Assembly (NCBI GenBank): GCA_947074195.1
Contig: CAMTOS010000014.1
Span: forward strand, 1-44,970
Source: an uncultured Bacteroides sp.
Lineage (GTDB): Bacteria > Bacteroidota > Bacteroidia > Bacteroidales > Bacteroidaceae
DNA length: 44,970 nucleotides
Direction: 5' to 3'
Shown here: one piece after another, positions 16,577 to 25,915 of the stretch
Layout: every line of letters starts with the position of its first letter
Numbering within the stretch: the first letter of the stretch is position 1
The notes under the pieces: model-generated
Told to the model about the DNA's origin: nothing
The model's input: the letters and a program-made list of their open reading frames with translations, nothing else
Database searches by the model: none
Translations under genes and position numbers: made by a program

Positions 16577-19477
16577 TTATTTTTTCAGGAATTTTGCTGT
16601 TCTGGCTTCACCATCAGGCAGATAGACTACAAGAATGTAATAACCCGGAGCTAAATGGCTAACCTGGATACTTGAGTTGCCTCTGAACTTCTCGGCAACA
16701 ACTTTCTGACCGGTAACGGTAAAGATGTAAGCACCATCAAGTTCGGTATCGCTAAGGATTTCAACATAATCGGTAACCAGCGTTGATGCAAGCTCAAGAT
16801 TCACGATTTTATTATCGCGGATACCTGTAGAATTGAAACTATGTTTGATGCCTTCGCCAACAAGACTGTTCAGGTAAACTTCAAGCGCAGTATAGCCAAG
16901 CTCAGTTGTCAGGTTTCTGTCTTCTGCATTATTGGGGTCAAGTCCGTTGGCAATTTCCCAGGCATCATCCATTCCATCGCCATCATTATCTACTACCCTG
17001 TCGTAAGTATCGTAAGTAATTTCTCCTTCGGCCTGAGAAGGAAGGTCGATAATACCATTATTACCATACGGAGCAGTTCCCTGACGTACATTTTTCACCA
17101 CACGTGTATCAATCAAATCACGTGGCCAAGCACCTGCACCATTCAATACAGATTCGTAAGCTTCTTCGGCTGTCTCGAAATTGCGGTAAGTATAATCGTT
17201 CCAGTCATACCAGTACATGTTATGGTCACCTTTTCCAGATGGCTGAATCAATGTATCAACTCTGATTTCGTCAATAGAATATGTGGTTCCATTCTCGAAA
17301 CCAATCCAGTTGTCGGCATTGATAGCAGCACTGCCTTCCATGATATTGCCATTAAAATACCATTGTGAAGGACCAACTGAAGCAACGCCTTCACGGGCAA
17401 ATGACTGGCTGAAGAAGTAAAGATTACTTGTCGGAGTAGCTGGACCCGGTTTGTAGTAGTTGTTTACAAAGTTTGCCTCATGCCCCATGAATTTTCTGTT
17501 TTCAGAAGTATTTTCGCCACCATAGCAAGAGTTGCGACGTCCCCAGTTGTAGTTTACATTATTGATATATTCGATGAATACACTTAAATCCTGGCCTACA
17601 GTGCCACCACGAGAACCATTAAAACGTGGTGAACGTGAAGAATTATTTGCCAGAAGATTGTGATGATATGTTGCAGAAGAGCCACCCCATTGTGCAGCAT
17701 ATCCGCGGGCACCTTTTGAGTGACCTGCATCGTAAAGACCTTCGTGAACGATACACCACTGAATAGTATGGAAGTGATTATCGAAAGTATTCATATTCTC
17801 TTCTACAGACCAGCCAAAAGTACAGTGGTCAATGATGAAGTTCTCTGCATTCTCAGCACCAAAAGCGTTTTCGGCACAGATCTCTCCGTTTGCGTCCAGC
17901 TGACCGATACGGAAACGAATGTGGCGAAGAATAAAATTTTTAGAACCTCCGAAGTTGGTTTTGTTCATAGCAATACAGATACCATCACCCGGTGCAGTTT
18001 GTCCGGCAATAGTGAAATTGTTCTTCTGAACTTTCAGCGGAGCAACCAAATCAATGCGACCTGATACGGCAAAAACTACTGTAAAGTTGCTTGAATACTG
18101 GTTCAGAGCCCAGCGCAACGACCCCACTATAGAGCCGGTTGCATCATCTTCGAGATTAGTAACCGTAACTACGTGACCACCACGACCACCTGTTGCCATT
18201 TTACCAAAACCTTCGGCTGTGGGGAATGCTTTAAGTTCTACCTCATCGGCTTTATCAGCAGTTAACGGTAAGCTGGTTGCCCCATGTGCAGCAATCGCCT
18301 TTACAGAGTAACGGCCGTTTGTATCTGAAATCGTGTATTGTGTATCAGTAACAATCGCTTCAAATCTTCCGTTTTTAAAAATAGCATAACCTACCGCACC
18401 ATCTACCGGAGCCCACAACATTTCATTGCCTGAAATCTCGGCATAACCCGGCGCTTTTACCGTCTGGCAAAGTGCAATCGGATCGTAAGCCACATTTTGG
18501 TTCGCTCTATCGAAAGCAAATTCAGGAGTGAACATATGCAGATCATTTTCATCTAACTGGAAACTCCAGTCCACACGGTTAGATACATCGAGCAGATTGC
18601 CATGCATATCGTAGTTTTCGAACTCACCGAAGCAAGCTGTATTCGTCGCCTCAGGACTCCATGCCGACCAGCCGGCATCACTGATGTGTTTATCCATCTT
18701 ACAATGAATATAATAAACACCGGAATATTCTTTCCATGGGCGACCCAATGTATAGGCACCATCATTCACATCATGATCTGAGGTAATGTCACAATCACGG
18801 AAGATATAAGTCACGCGCAATACACGACCTGTGGCAGTATCTGATTTCTTAATGGCATAAGCATATTCAGCAGGAGCTGTAACATACCCGCCGCCTTTCA
18901 CGCAGTTCACCACACACTTGTCGTAATACATCATACCGCTGCCAAAGATAAAATCGGTAGCACCCTCGATATAGCAGTTTTTGAAGTAAGCACGCGCACC
19001 GGTGTTGGTACGCTGTGTATCCTGATAACCCAGGAAGCGGCAATCTTTATACGTCTGACGGTCGCCCGAAACATAATGCGCCTCAGCCTGACCAACATTG
19101 CCCGATGAGTTTTCGATGGTAATGCCTTCTACATACATATCTTTTCCGTAGAACTGAGCAGTCGTAATATCTCTGAAATCAGTATAATCACTGTTCCCAC
19201 CACGGTCACGATCGAAAGTAATCAGAACTTTCTCTTTATTTTCACCGATGATACTGATGAGTTTGGTAGAAGGAACATTGACCATTTCTTTATAAGTACC
19301 ATTCTTAATAAAGATGATATTACGGTCTGATCCTTCCGGGCAGGCATCAATAGCAGCCTGTACGGTGGTAAAATCGCCGGTATTATCGGCGGCAACCACA
19401 TAGAAGTTGGTTTCCTGGGCGGCAAGCCTGCCGGAGAGGGCAAACAATACCAAGATTAGCGTGTAGAACTTTTTCAT
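16577..19477 (-). CDS. Bifunctional pectin methylesterase (CE8) - pectate lyase (PL1) fusion with C-terminal sorting tail
   Basis: The product is 966 residues with a signal peptide (1-20). Residues about 22-325 are a CE8 domain with the family's catalytic set: Gln152/Asp153 in GYQDT, nucleophile Asp175 in GATDFIFG, and Arg246/Trp248 in LGRPW. A short linker that looks fibronectin III-like (about 343-415) leads to a PL1 domain (about 418-865) with MATGGRGGHVVTVTNL, FTIAGQTAPGDGICIA, IDHCTFGWSVEEN and NNYYKPGP. Then come a calcium-type motif (DNDGDGMDDAWEIANGLDP) and a final 75 residues resembling a type IX secretion type A domain (DGAYIFTVTGQKVV, LAPGYYILVVYL). De-esterification by CE8 would create the acidic stretches the lyase prefers, so the fusion couples two consecutive steps. 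It follows SusD after a terminator and has its own regulatory element. Confidence 0.94.
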   Translation of the reverse strand: MKKFYTLILVLFALSGRLAAQETNFYVVAADNTGDFTTVQAAIDACPEGSDRNIIFIKNGTYKEMVNVPSTKLISIIGENKEKVLITFDRDRGGNSDYTDFRDITTAQFYGKDMYVEGITIENSSGNVGQAEAHYVSGDRQTYKDCRFLGYQDTQRTNTGARAYFKNCYIEGATDFIFGSGMMYYDKCVVNCVKGGGYVTAPAEYAYAIKKSDTATGRVLRVTYIFRDCDITSDHDVNDGAYTLGRPWKEYSGVYYIHCKMDKHISDAGWSAWSPEATNTACFGEFENYDMHGNLLDVSNRVDWSFQLDENDLHMFTPEFAFDRANQNVAYDPIALCQTVKAPGYAEISGNEMLWAPVDGAVGYAIFKNGRFEAIVTDTQYTISDTNGRYSVKAIAAHGATSLPLTADKADEVELKAFPTAEGFGKMATGGRGGHVVTVTNLEDDATGSIVGSLRWALNQYSSNFTVVFAVSGRIDLVAPLKVQKNNFTIAGQTAPGDGICIAMNKTNFGGSKNFILRHIRFRIGQLDANGEICAENAFGAENAENFIIDHCTFGWSVEENMNTFDNHFHTIQWCIVHEGLYDAGHSKGARGYAAQWGGSSATYHHNLLANNSSRSPRFNGSRGGTVGQDLSVFIEYINNVNYNWGRRNSCYGGENTSENRKFMGHEANFVNNYYKPGPATPTSNLYFFSQSFAREGVASVGPSQWYFNGNIMEGSAAINADNWIGFENGTTYSIDEIRVDTLIQPSGKGDHNMYWYDWNDYTYRNFETAEEAYESVLNGAGAWPRDLIDTRVVKNVRQGTAPYGNNGIIDLPSQAEGEITYDTYDRVVDNDGDGMDDAWEIANGLDPNNAEDRNLTTELGYTALEVYLNSLVGEGIKHSFNSTGIRDNKIVNLELASTLVTDYVEILSDTELDGAYIFTVTGQKVVAEKFRGNSSIQVSHLAPGYYILVVYLPDGEARTAKFLKK

Positions 19478-19520
19478 GCGTATATTTAAGATTTACAAAT
19501 TCGTGTTATTCACTAAGTGA

Positions 19521-19546
19521 GACGTTGGTAAACTATCGGTGTACTC
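19521..19546 (-). promoter_or_regulatory. Putative PUL operator (26 bp) upstream of CE8-PL1
   Basis: Reading toward the gene, the site is GAGTAC-N16-CGTC, preceded by AT and with 43 bases to the ATG at 19477. Both halves and the spacing are exactly those of the site at 12404-12429, although the spacer sequence is different. Confidence 0.55.
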
Positions 19547-19560
19547 ATTAATTTTTATCT

Positions 19561-19616
19561 TTTTTTGAAAAAATATAAAAGGATGAAAAGTGGCCGAACC
19601 ATCTTTCCATCCTTTT
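19561..19616 (-). terminator. Rho-independent terminator after susD-like gene
   Basis: A stem pairs 19577-19585 with 19608-19616 (AAAAGGATG / CATCCTTTT), with further interrupted pairing inside (TGG 19591-19593 with CCA 19599-19601). The minus strand continues into TTTATATTTTTTC. It lies 27 bases after the SusD stop and ends the SusC/SusD transcript. Confidence 0.82.
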
Positions 19617-19643
19617 CCTATAAAGAATCAATCACTAACTTCC

Positions 19644-21500
19644 TTATTCGAACGGGTTAAAGCAACCCTTTTCAGCATCGTAAGACCAACCCATGGTTTG
19701 AAGAATAGCAGGACTTCGGGTAAGAATACCGGTTGTCACATCGAAGAAATTATAATTACCTGTAGTGGTATTTCTCAATTCATCTTCGGTAGTTACACAC
19801 TGATAATTAATCACAGCAGCCACATCGGTAGCCGTTCCCTGCGAAGCTCTCATATTGGCAGAAACTTCTTCCATGGTCATACCATCTCTGTTGTTGGCAA
19901 AAGTATTGGCGTTAATACCCAGTTTAAGCTGATATTTTACAGTCCATGTTACTTTCTTTTCGCCGTTGATTTTCTTTGTTTTCTCGCCAAGATCATTAGA
20001 GAACATGTTGCGGCGGCGCATATCATAGAATCGTTTGCCTTCAAAAGCAAGTTCGATTAAGCGCTCGTTCATCACCAATTCAAGTTTGCTGAACTGCATA
20101 TCAGGATGTTTCAAACCATAATGATAATCTCCGGCAGGAATACCGGCACGATTACGAAGTTGTCCCAGACAATCGTACATGGTATTTTCATCCCCTGTTT
20201 CGAGTGCAGCTTCGGCAAGATTCAGCAATACTTCTGCGTAACGGATCTCAATCCAGCATGTATTTGTTTTAGCAAACTCTTCCAGATCAGGATTCAGCAT
20301 CTTACGTGAGTAATAGCCTGTTGAAGTTGAACCGTTACCTGAAGCATCACCACCCGTGTAAGTCCATTGTCTGAACGACGTCTTTCCTTTATAAGGGAAA
20401 TAGCAACCATTATAGACGATAGTTGAGTAGAAACGAGGGTCGCGGTCTTGCCAGTAATAAAGATTATTTGCAGCTTTAGTATAAGGAGAACCATCGGCAT
20501 TCGGGAAAGCCATAACTAAAGGAAGCGATGGCATATTCGATGGGCGCGATGTCGTATTTCCTGTCTGTGAACCCGGACGAACGCTGTTCTCATATTCGTG
20601 AGTTTTCTTTACAGCATCGTAAACGGTTACAAACAAAGCTTCTTTGTTGGCATATCCTCTTTTCAGGAAGATCTGGTTAATGTCCGATGGAGAAGGCCAT
20701 TGCGTGGTTACATTGGTAGAGCAATCCATCAAACCGAAGCCATCACCGGTACAAATATCTACCGCTCTTTTATTGGCATTATAGGCAGCTGTCCAGCGTT
20801 CTCTTGCCAAAGAAGAGTTCTGATCTGGCGTAAATTGCGGGCTTGCATGATATAGAAGAATACGGCCCAATAGTGCAGCGGCGGTCGAACGGGTAACTAA
20901 CCCCCAGTTATCATCGCTCCATTTAGCAGGCAGCATCTCAATTGCTTTTTCAAGATCCTGTTGAATGTATTTAATACAATCTGATGTTTTATCACGGGGA
21001 GCATTCTTCAGATCATCCTCAGAAACATAGTCGATTACTTCTGTAATATAAGGCACGCCACCATGACTCAATACCATCTTCCAATGCTGATAGGCACGGA
21101 AAAAGTAAAGTTGACCTTCGATATTATTTCTGGAAGATGCCATCAGCTGAGCACCCTTCAACTCATCGAAAGCAATATTAATATAGCGAATAACCGAATA
21201 GTTATCGGCCGAGAACGTTCCTACCATTTCGAAACCAAGAGTACCTTCCATTAATGAGTTAAGGTTACCACCGATTTCATCAGAACATGATGTGGCACGG
21301 GAAGTCCCGAACACATAATCCCCACCAAAACTGGGTAATGCCTTTACGTAGATGTTATTTACGTATAATTGTGCAGACTGTTCACTGTTCCAGATATTAG
21401 TACTAATTTCTGAATCGTTTTGCACGTCAAGGAAGTCACCGCATGATGCAAAGAAAGGCAACAGGCAAAGAGCTCCGATTATTTTTTTATTTAGTTTCAT
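19644..21500 (-). CDS. SusD-like outer-membrane glycan-binding lipoprotein
   Basis: The product is 618 residues. It begins with a lipoprotein signal ending in PFFASC, so Cys20 would be lipidated, followed by GDFLDVQ as is usual for SusD homologues. Typical SusD/RagB features follow: an N-terminal helical region with SAQLYVNNIYVKAL and EGQLYFFRAYQHWKM, and a C-terminal region with WIEIRYAEVLLNLAEAA, LGQLRNRAGIP, ERLIELAFEGKRFYDMRR. In the family, SusD forms the lid of the SusC porin and captures the oligosaccharide at the cell surface. It starts 14 bases after the SusC stop, the standard arrangement. The surrounding lyases suggest oligogalacturonide as ligand, which is inference. Confidence 0.96.
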   Translation of the reverse strand: MKLNKKIIGALCLLPFFASCGDFLDVQNDSEISTNIWNSEQSAQLYVNNIYVKALPSFGGDYVFGTSRATSCSDEIGGNLNSLMEGTLGFEMVGTFSADNYSVIRYINIAFDELKGAQLMASSRNNIEGQLYFFRAYQHWKMVLSHGGVPYITEVIDYVSEDDLKNAPRDKTSDCIKYIQQDLEKAIEMLPAKWSDDNWGLVTRSTAAALLGRILLYHASPQFTPDQNSSLARERWTAAYNANKRAVDICTGDGFGLMDCSTNVTTQWPSPSDINQIFLKRGYANKEALFVTVYDAVKKTHEYENSVRPGSQTGNTTSRPSNMPSLPLVMAFPNADGSPYTKAANNLYYWQDRDPRFYSTIVYNGCYFPYKGKTSFRQWTYTGGDASGNGSTSTGYYSRKMLNPDLEEFAKTNTCWIEIRYAEVLLNLAEAALETGDENTMYDCLGQLRNRAGIPAGDYHYGLKHPDMQFSKLELVMNERLIELAFEGKRFYDMRRRNMFSNDLGEKTKKINGEKKVTWTVKYQLKLGINANTFANNRDGMTMEEVSANMRASQGTATDVAAVINYQCVTTEDELRNTTTGNYNFFDVTTGILTRSPAILQTMGWSYDAEKGCFNPFE

Positions 21501-21514
21501 AAGTATCTGTCTTT

Positions 21515-24500
21515 TTAGAATCCGATGTTAATACCAAAGTTGAATGTACGAATCTGAGGATAATCACTCCAGTAACCTACATAGGCATCTTTATAATCGA
21601 AAGGATTTACAATTGTCCATAGGTTATTGGCTGTGAAGAACACACGGCAGTTGCCGATACCCGATTTAGCCAGTACGCTATTTGGCAATGAATAAGAAAT
21701 GTTCAGCGTACGCAGACGAAGTGAATGACCATCTCTCATCCAGAAGTCAGAGCGTTCGCCACGCAATGAGTTTTGATCCAGACGAGGATATTTAGCATTT
21801 GGATTTGCAAGAGATCCGTCTTCATTGGATATAGCATAGTTACCATACCATTCGCTCAGCTGATTGGATTTATCTGATAAAAAAGCTCCGGTACGTCCAC
21901 CACCCGATGCAGCTGTATAGAATCCTTTATCGAATAATACATCATTACCGAACTGACCTGTAAACAAAGCAGAAACAGAAACACCTTTCCAGTTAAAACC
22001 GAGATTAAAGCTATATGTATAAGGCGCATTATCATACTTACTGATGATGCAGTTATCACCACTTGCATTGATGATACCGTCGGGAGCCTGATTGTTAACT
22101 GTTGTACCACGGTCCTGATACATCAGCATACCCGGGCGAAGCTGATTCCAGCTTAAACCAAGAACACTGATATCTTCTTTATTGCCCGAAGCGGTATTGG
22201 CTGTCAGATAATCAATATAGTCATTAACATCCTGCCATGTACGAGCCATACCATCGCCTTTGCCATTTACCCCTCTCCATACCTTGTAACCTACTTCACC
22301 ACCGCGGATACGGCCTTCTTCATCCTGCCATGTTCCGATAATACCCGGATTCTGATATTTCTTTTCAACTCTGCTTCGTGCAAAAGAGAAGTTACCTTTA
22401 GCATTTACCGACCAGTCCTGGTTGATCTGCTTTCTATATCCCAAAGAGAATTCAAAACCCCATGCATTTTGTGCACCATAATTAATTCTTGGCGTACTGC
22501 TCGCAATACCAGCCGACTGCGGGAATGTACTTTTCGCATCATCAAGAATATCGAAAGTATGTTTGTGGAAATAGTCAGCTTCGAAAGAGAAACCATTATT
22601 CAGCATCAGGTCGATACCCACATTGTAGCTATCGGTCTTTTCCCATGTAGAGTTCAATACAGTCAAACCACTTAACGTTGGTTCGAGCATTGTTTGAGAA
22701 TATGGGTTATCTCCACTACCTAAAAGCAAATCACCCGAAGCAATCTGATAAGATTGTCTCCACTGGCCAAGTATGGCTTTATCGTTACCGATACGACCAT
22801 AGCTACCACGGATTTTCAGGTTTTCAATACCACGTACATTATCTTTAAACCATCTTTCTTCCGAGATTCTCCAGCTACCCGAAAGTGAGTAGAACAAACC
22901 CCAGCGATGTTTCGGTGCAAAGTTGGTTGAACCTTCGTAACGCAATGTACCTTCGAACAAATAACGATCGGCAAACGAATAATTTACTCGGGCGATATGT
23001 GATAAACGACGTGATAAGGGTTGAAATGCAGAAGATCCTGTCAATCCGTTCGTATCAAAGCCCTGAAGTGAATTTACATTATCAATAACGATATTCTTGG
23101 CATTAATGCTAAGCGCATTTGAGTTTGATTCAGCCACCTCGAATACATACATAGCAGATAAATTATTATCGCCAAACTTCACATTATAGTTTACCTGAGG
23201 ATTGATCTGGTAAGAATAACTGAAATCGGCACTGTCGTAATAACTCTGTCCGTTACTTAATTCTTTAGAGCTAACCACATTGCTGTTCACCAGGCGACCA
23301 TCATAATAAGTCACTCCGTCGCTACCCAAATATTGTGGCTGTTCGAAATTATAAACGGTATAAGGACGATAGATATTTCTGCCATTAGCACCTGTGCGGG
23401 CATAGTTTGCAGATAAACTAACCGACAAACCTTTTACCCAAGGCAAATTATAATCGATCTTAGCACTCATCGAAGTATTATCGTCGCGTTTCTTTTTAGA
23501 AGATCCGCTATCGAAGATAGCCAGCGGATGTGTATCGCTTTCTGTCATTCCGTTACCGACAGGCAATCCGTCGATATATGCAGGAATCCAGCGTGGCATA
23601 CGGGCAAGGTCACTAAATGTACCATACATCAGTTGTGGTTCCTTATCTTTATTATTCAATGGCATGTTCACCGTTTTGGTGGCATAGCTCATATTAAACG
23701 AAGCTTTCAGATTCTGTGTAAACTTCACATCCAGTCCCATACGTGTATTGAAACGATTGGCATTCAGATCGGCGAAGTTACCATCGGCAAATGTGTAAGA
23801 ACCACCAATGAAGTAGCGTACTCTGTCAGTACCACCGCTTACGTTCAATGTATGTCGTGTATTCACAGCATTTTTCCAGCCCATATCGAGCCAGTTGTAA
23901 TCTACACCCTGCATATCGCTTAACTCCTGATCAGAGAAGAAAGTATAGTCTTCGTAATTACCAATATTACTGCGGACTTCTTCGCGCCACATATCGTTAA
24001 GAGCTGTAGCCTGTTGATAGGCAGACATCATCTTAGGCATTGATAAACCACTTGAGAAACCTACCGAACCAGAATAGTTCACTGATGTCTTACCCTCACG
24101 ACCACGTTTTGTAGTAACAAGAATTACCCCGCCGGCACCACGAACACCATAAACAGCTGCAGATGCATCTTTCAATACAGAGATATTATCAATTTCAGAA
24201 GCATCAAGAAGATTGAAATCAGAAGCTTCACGAATAAATCCATCAATGACATACAAAGGTGGCTCTGAGTTCCACGAACCACTGGTACGGATTTTAATGG
24301 ATGCATCGGCTATAGGATTACCGGTAGATTCACCTACAGTAACACCCGACATAGTACCCATCAGTACAGAAGTAAGATTAGTTGCCGGTGTATCCGTCAG
24401 TTCATCCATCTTTACACTCGCCACAGCACCTGTAAGATTGGCACGTTTCACAGCACCATAACCCACGACTACGACCTCATCCAGGACTTTAGAGTCTTCA

Positions 24501-24871
24501 TGCAAGACAACACGCAAAGGTGCACCCGCCTTAGCATGAACCACCTGAGTTTGATAACCGATAAATGAGATGACTAATTTTGCATTTGCGGGAGCAGATA
24601 TAGAGAAGTTTCCGTCGATATCTGTAATTGTTCCCTGTTTGGAACCTTCTATCTGAACACTGGCACCGATCACCGGCTCACCATTAGGCTCTACAACTGT
24701 ACCTTTTATCATGACCTGCTGATTTACAGCTTGCACCTCTGTCACATCTCCGGCAGCCCATGCAGAAGAAGGACTACCAATCAGACAAGAGCATAAAATC
24801 ATAGCAGCACAAAGAGATTTACGCATTCTGATATCAGGCGTAAACCATTTCTTACTTATTTTCTGACTCAT
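21515..24871 (-). CDS. SusC-like TonB-dependent outer-membrane oligosaccharide transporter
   Basis: The product is 1118 residues. A positively charged leader precedes the hydrophobic signal segment (MRKSLCAAMILCSCLIGSPSSAWA, residues 16-39). A carboxypeptidase-D-like domain spans about 55-130 (IKGTVVEPNGEPVIGASVQI). A plug with the SusC signature DEVVVVGYGAVKR comes next, and a beta-barrel ends in a Phe residue (TFNFGINIGF). No STN domain is visible, in keeping with control by an HTCS instead of an anti-sigma relay. It begins 21 bases after the stop of the epimerase-like gene and is followed by SusD 14 bases on. The three therefore form one transcript, started from the region at 25805-25915. 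Confidence 0.96.
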   Translation of the reverse strand: MSQKISKKWFTPDIRMRKSLCAAMILCSCLIGSPSSAWAAGDVTEVQAVNQQVMIKGTVVEPNGEPVIGASVQIEGSKQGTITDIDGNFSISAPANAKLVISFIGYQTQVVHAKAGAPLRVVLHEDSKVLDEVVVVGYGAVKRANLTGAVASVKMDELTDTPATNLTSVLMGTMSGVTVGESTGNPIADASIKIRTSGSWNSEPPLYVIDGFIREASDFNLLDASEIDNISVLKDASAAVYGVRGAGGVILVTTKRGREGKTSVNYSGSVGFSSGLSMPKMMSAYQQATALNDMWREEVRSNIGNYEDYTFFSDQELSDMQGVDYNWLDMGWKNAVNTRHTLNVSGGTDRVRYFIGGSYTFADGNFADLNANRFNTRMGLDVKFTQNLKASFNMSYATKTVNMPLNNKDKEPQLMYGTFSDLARMPRWIPAYIDGLPVGNGMTESDTHPLAIFDSGSSKKKRDDNTSMSAKIDYNLPWVKGLSVSLSANYARTGANGRNIYRPYTVYNFEQPQYLGSDGVTYYDGRLVNSNVVSSKELSNGQSYYDSADFSYSYQINPQVNYNVKFGDNNLSAMYVFEVAESNSNALSINAKNIVIDNVNSLQGFDTNGLTGSSAFQPLSRRLSHIARVNYSFADRYLFEGTLRYEGSTNFAPKHRWGLFYSLSGSWRISEERWFKDNVRGIENLKIRGSYGRIGNDKAILGQWRQSYQIASGDLLLGSGDNPYSQTMLEPTLSGLTVLNSTWEKTDSYNVGIDLMLNNGFSFEADYFHKHTFDILDDAKSTFPQSAGIASSTPRINYGAQNAWGFEFSLGYRKQINQDWSVNAKGNFSFARSRVEKKYQNPGIIGTWQDEEGRIRGGEVGYKVWRGVNGKGDGMARTWQDVNDYIDYLTANTASGNKEDISVLGLSWNQLRPGMLMYQDRGTTVNNQAPDGIINASGDNCIISKYDNAPYTYSFNLGFNWKGVSVSALFTGQFGNDVLFDKGFYTAASGGGRTGAFLSDKSNQLSEWYGNYAISNEDGSLANPNAKYPRLDQNSLRGERSDFWMRDGHSLRLRTLNISYSLPNSVLAKSGIGNCRVFFTANNLWTIVNPFDYKDAYVGYWSDYPQIRTFNFGINIGF

Positions 24872-24892
24872 AGATTAAATATTTATGGCAAT

Positions 24893-25804
24893 TTATTGTT
24901 TCTGAAATATTGTTTTCACGTAAGCGACATTCTCGCTGTAGTTCTTCTTCACATTGCGCACATCGTCTTTGTCGCGTGAACGTTCCACTACCAGCCAGCC
25001 ATTCCACTTCATTTTCTGAAGTGTATTTTTGACTTTTTCCATATCGATACGATTATTATTAGGCAAAGTCACTCCATCGGTATCTGTGCAGTGTATCTGG
25101 CAAATACGATCTTTACCAAGTATCTGCAATTCCCGACAGAGGTCTCTGTTATTTTCTAAAGCATTCTGGAATTTGAAGTAGATCTTTATCCCCGGAGAGT
25201 TTATTTCATCAAGCAGTTTAACTTCTTCGGCAGCAGAGAGCGAAGTTTCAATACCGATTATTTTGCCTTTCACCGCAGCCATATCGCCTGCCTGCTTTAA
25301 GCGTTTTACCAACTCAGGGCGTATTTCGGGAGTTTTCGTCAAGTCGCAACCTGTACCTAATGGCAAGAAAGCAACCTGAACATTCATCACCTCCATCGTA
25401 TTCAGGCAATCTTTTACCAGATCGATATAATTAGGACGCTCTACAAAGGACTGACCGTAGAAACCGGACATGGCAATGGAAGCAATCTCTATATTATATT
25501 CTGAAGATTTTTCTTTGAAGAGTTCCTGAAAATGAGTTTCACGTAGTTTGTTGTCAAAAGAATCGCGGGTACCAAGACTGCCCATATCAAGTTCAATGCC
25601 ATCACAACCTAATTCGCTGGCCAATTGGAAGGCGCCTATTTTCTGACGCTTTAATATCATCCAGTCACATACAGCTACTTTATACTCCTGCTCATTCTCA
25701 TTATTACAAGAAGTAAGAGTCATTGCAGTTGTACTTATTACGTAAAGTAACAGGAAAAGTGTACCTACCCGTTTACGGTAATTACTGAAAGGTTTGTTTT
25801 TCAT
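24893..25804 (-). CDS. Lipoprotein TIM-barrel protein, sugar phosphate isomerase/epimerase-like
   Basis: The ATG at 25804 gives 303 residues. It begins with a long hydrophobic segment ending TAMTLTSC (lipobox, Cys33) followed by NNENEQ. The upstream GTG at 25879 would put 25 residues before this and overlap the regulatory element. The remainder fits the xylose-isomerase-like/AP-endonuclease-2 barrel: AFQLASELGCDGIELDMG, VQVAFLPLGTGCD, IIGIETSLSAAEE, CQIHCTDTDG, WNGWLVVERSRD. The Glu, His and Asp at those strand ends are the usual metal ligands. Family members epimerise or isomerise sugars, inositols or keto-sugars, most often in the cytoplasm; lipid anchoring would place this one in the periplasm or outer membrane. 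It is the first gene of the SusC/SusD transcript, an unusual position. The substrate is unknown. Confidence 0.8.
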   Translation of the reverse strand: MKNKPFSNYRKRVGTLFLLLYVISTTAMTLTSCNNENEQEYKVAVCDWMILKRQKIGAFQLASELGCDGIELDMGSLGTRDSFDNKLRETHFQELFKEKSSEYNIEIASIAMSGFYGQSFVERPNYIDLVKDCLNTMEVMNVQVAFLPLGTGCDLTKTPEIRPELVKRLKQAGDMAAVKGKIIGIETSLSAAEEVKLLDEINSPGIKIYFKFQNALENNRDLCRELQILGKDRICQIHCTDTDGVTLPNNNRIDMEKVKNTLQKMKWNGWLVVERSRDKDDVRNVKKNYSENVAYVKTIFQKQ

Positions 25805-25835
25805 TGGTAGAATTATAGTTAACTTGCTAAGGCAT

Positions 25836-25884
25836 AAAAATATATAGTGAGGACGCAACAGAATTCTGCGCGTACTCACTATAT
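25836..25884 (-). terminator. Terminator after the GH2 gene, superimposed on an operator
   Basis: A 10-bp stem pairs 25842-25851 with 25875-25884 (ATATAGTGAG / CTCACTATAT). Inner pairing is at 25854-25857 and 25867-25870 (CGCA / TGCG). The minus strand then continues ATTTTTATG. It lies 31 bases after the stop codon at 25916 and contains the regulatory element at 25852-25877 between its arms. Confidence 0.75.
25852..25877 (-). promoter_or_regulatory. Putative PUL operator (26 bp) upstream of the epimerase-SusC-SusD operon
   Basis: Reading toward the operon, the site is GAGTAC-N16-CGTC, with 47 bases to the ATG at 25804. The spacer contains CAGAATTCTG, a 10-bp palindrome. Spacing and both halves equal those at 12404 and 19521. 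An AT-rich stretch (TATATATTTTT) follows where a -7 box is expected. Confidence 0.55.
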
Positions 25885-25915
25885 TTAAAATATCTTTCTA
25901 TAAATTAAAATTAAT

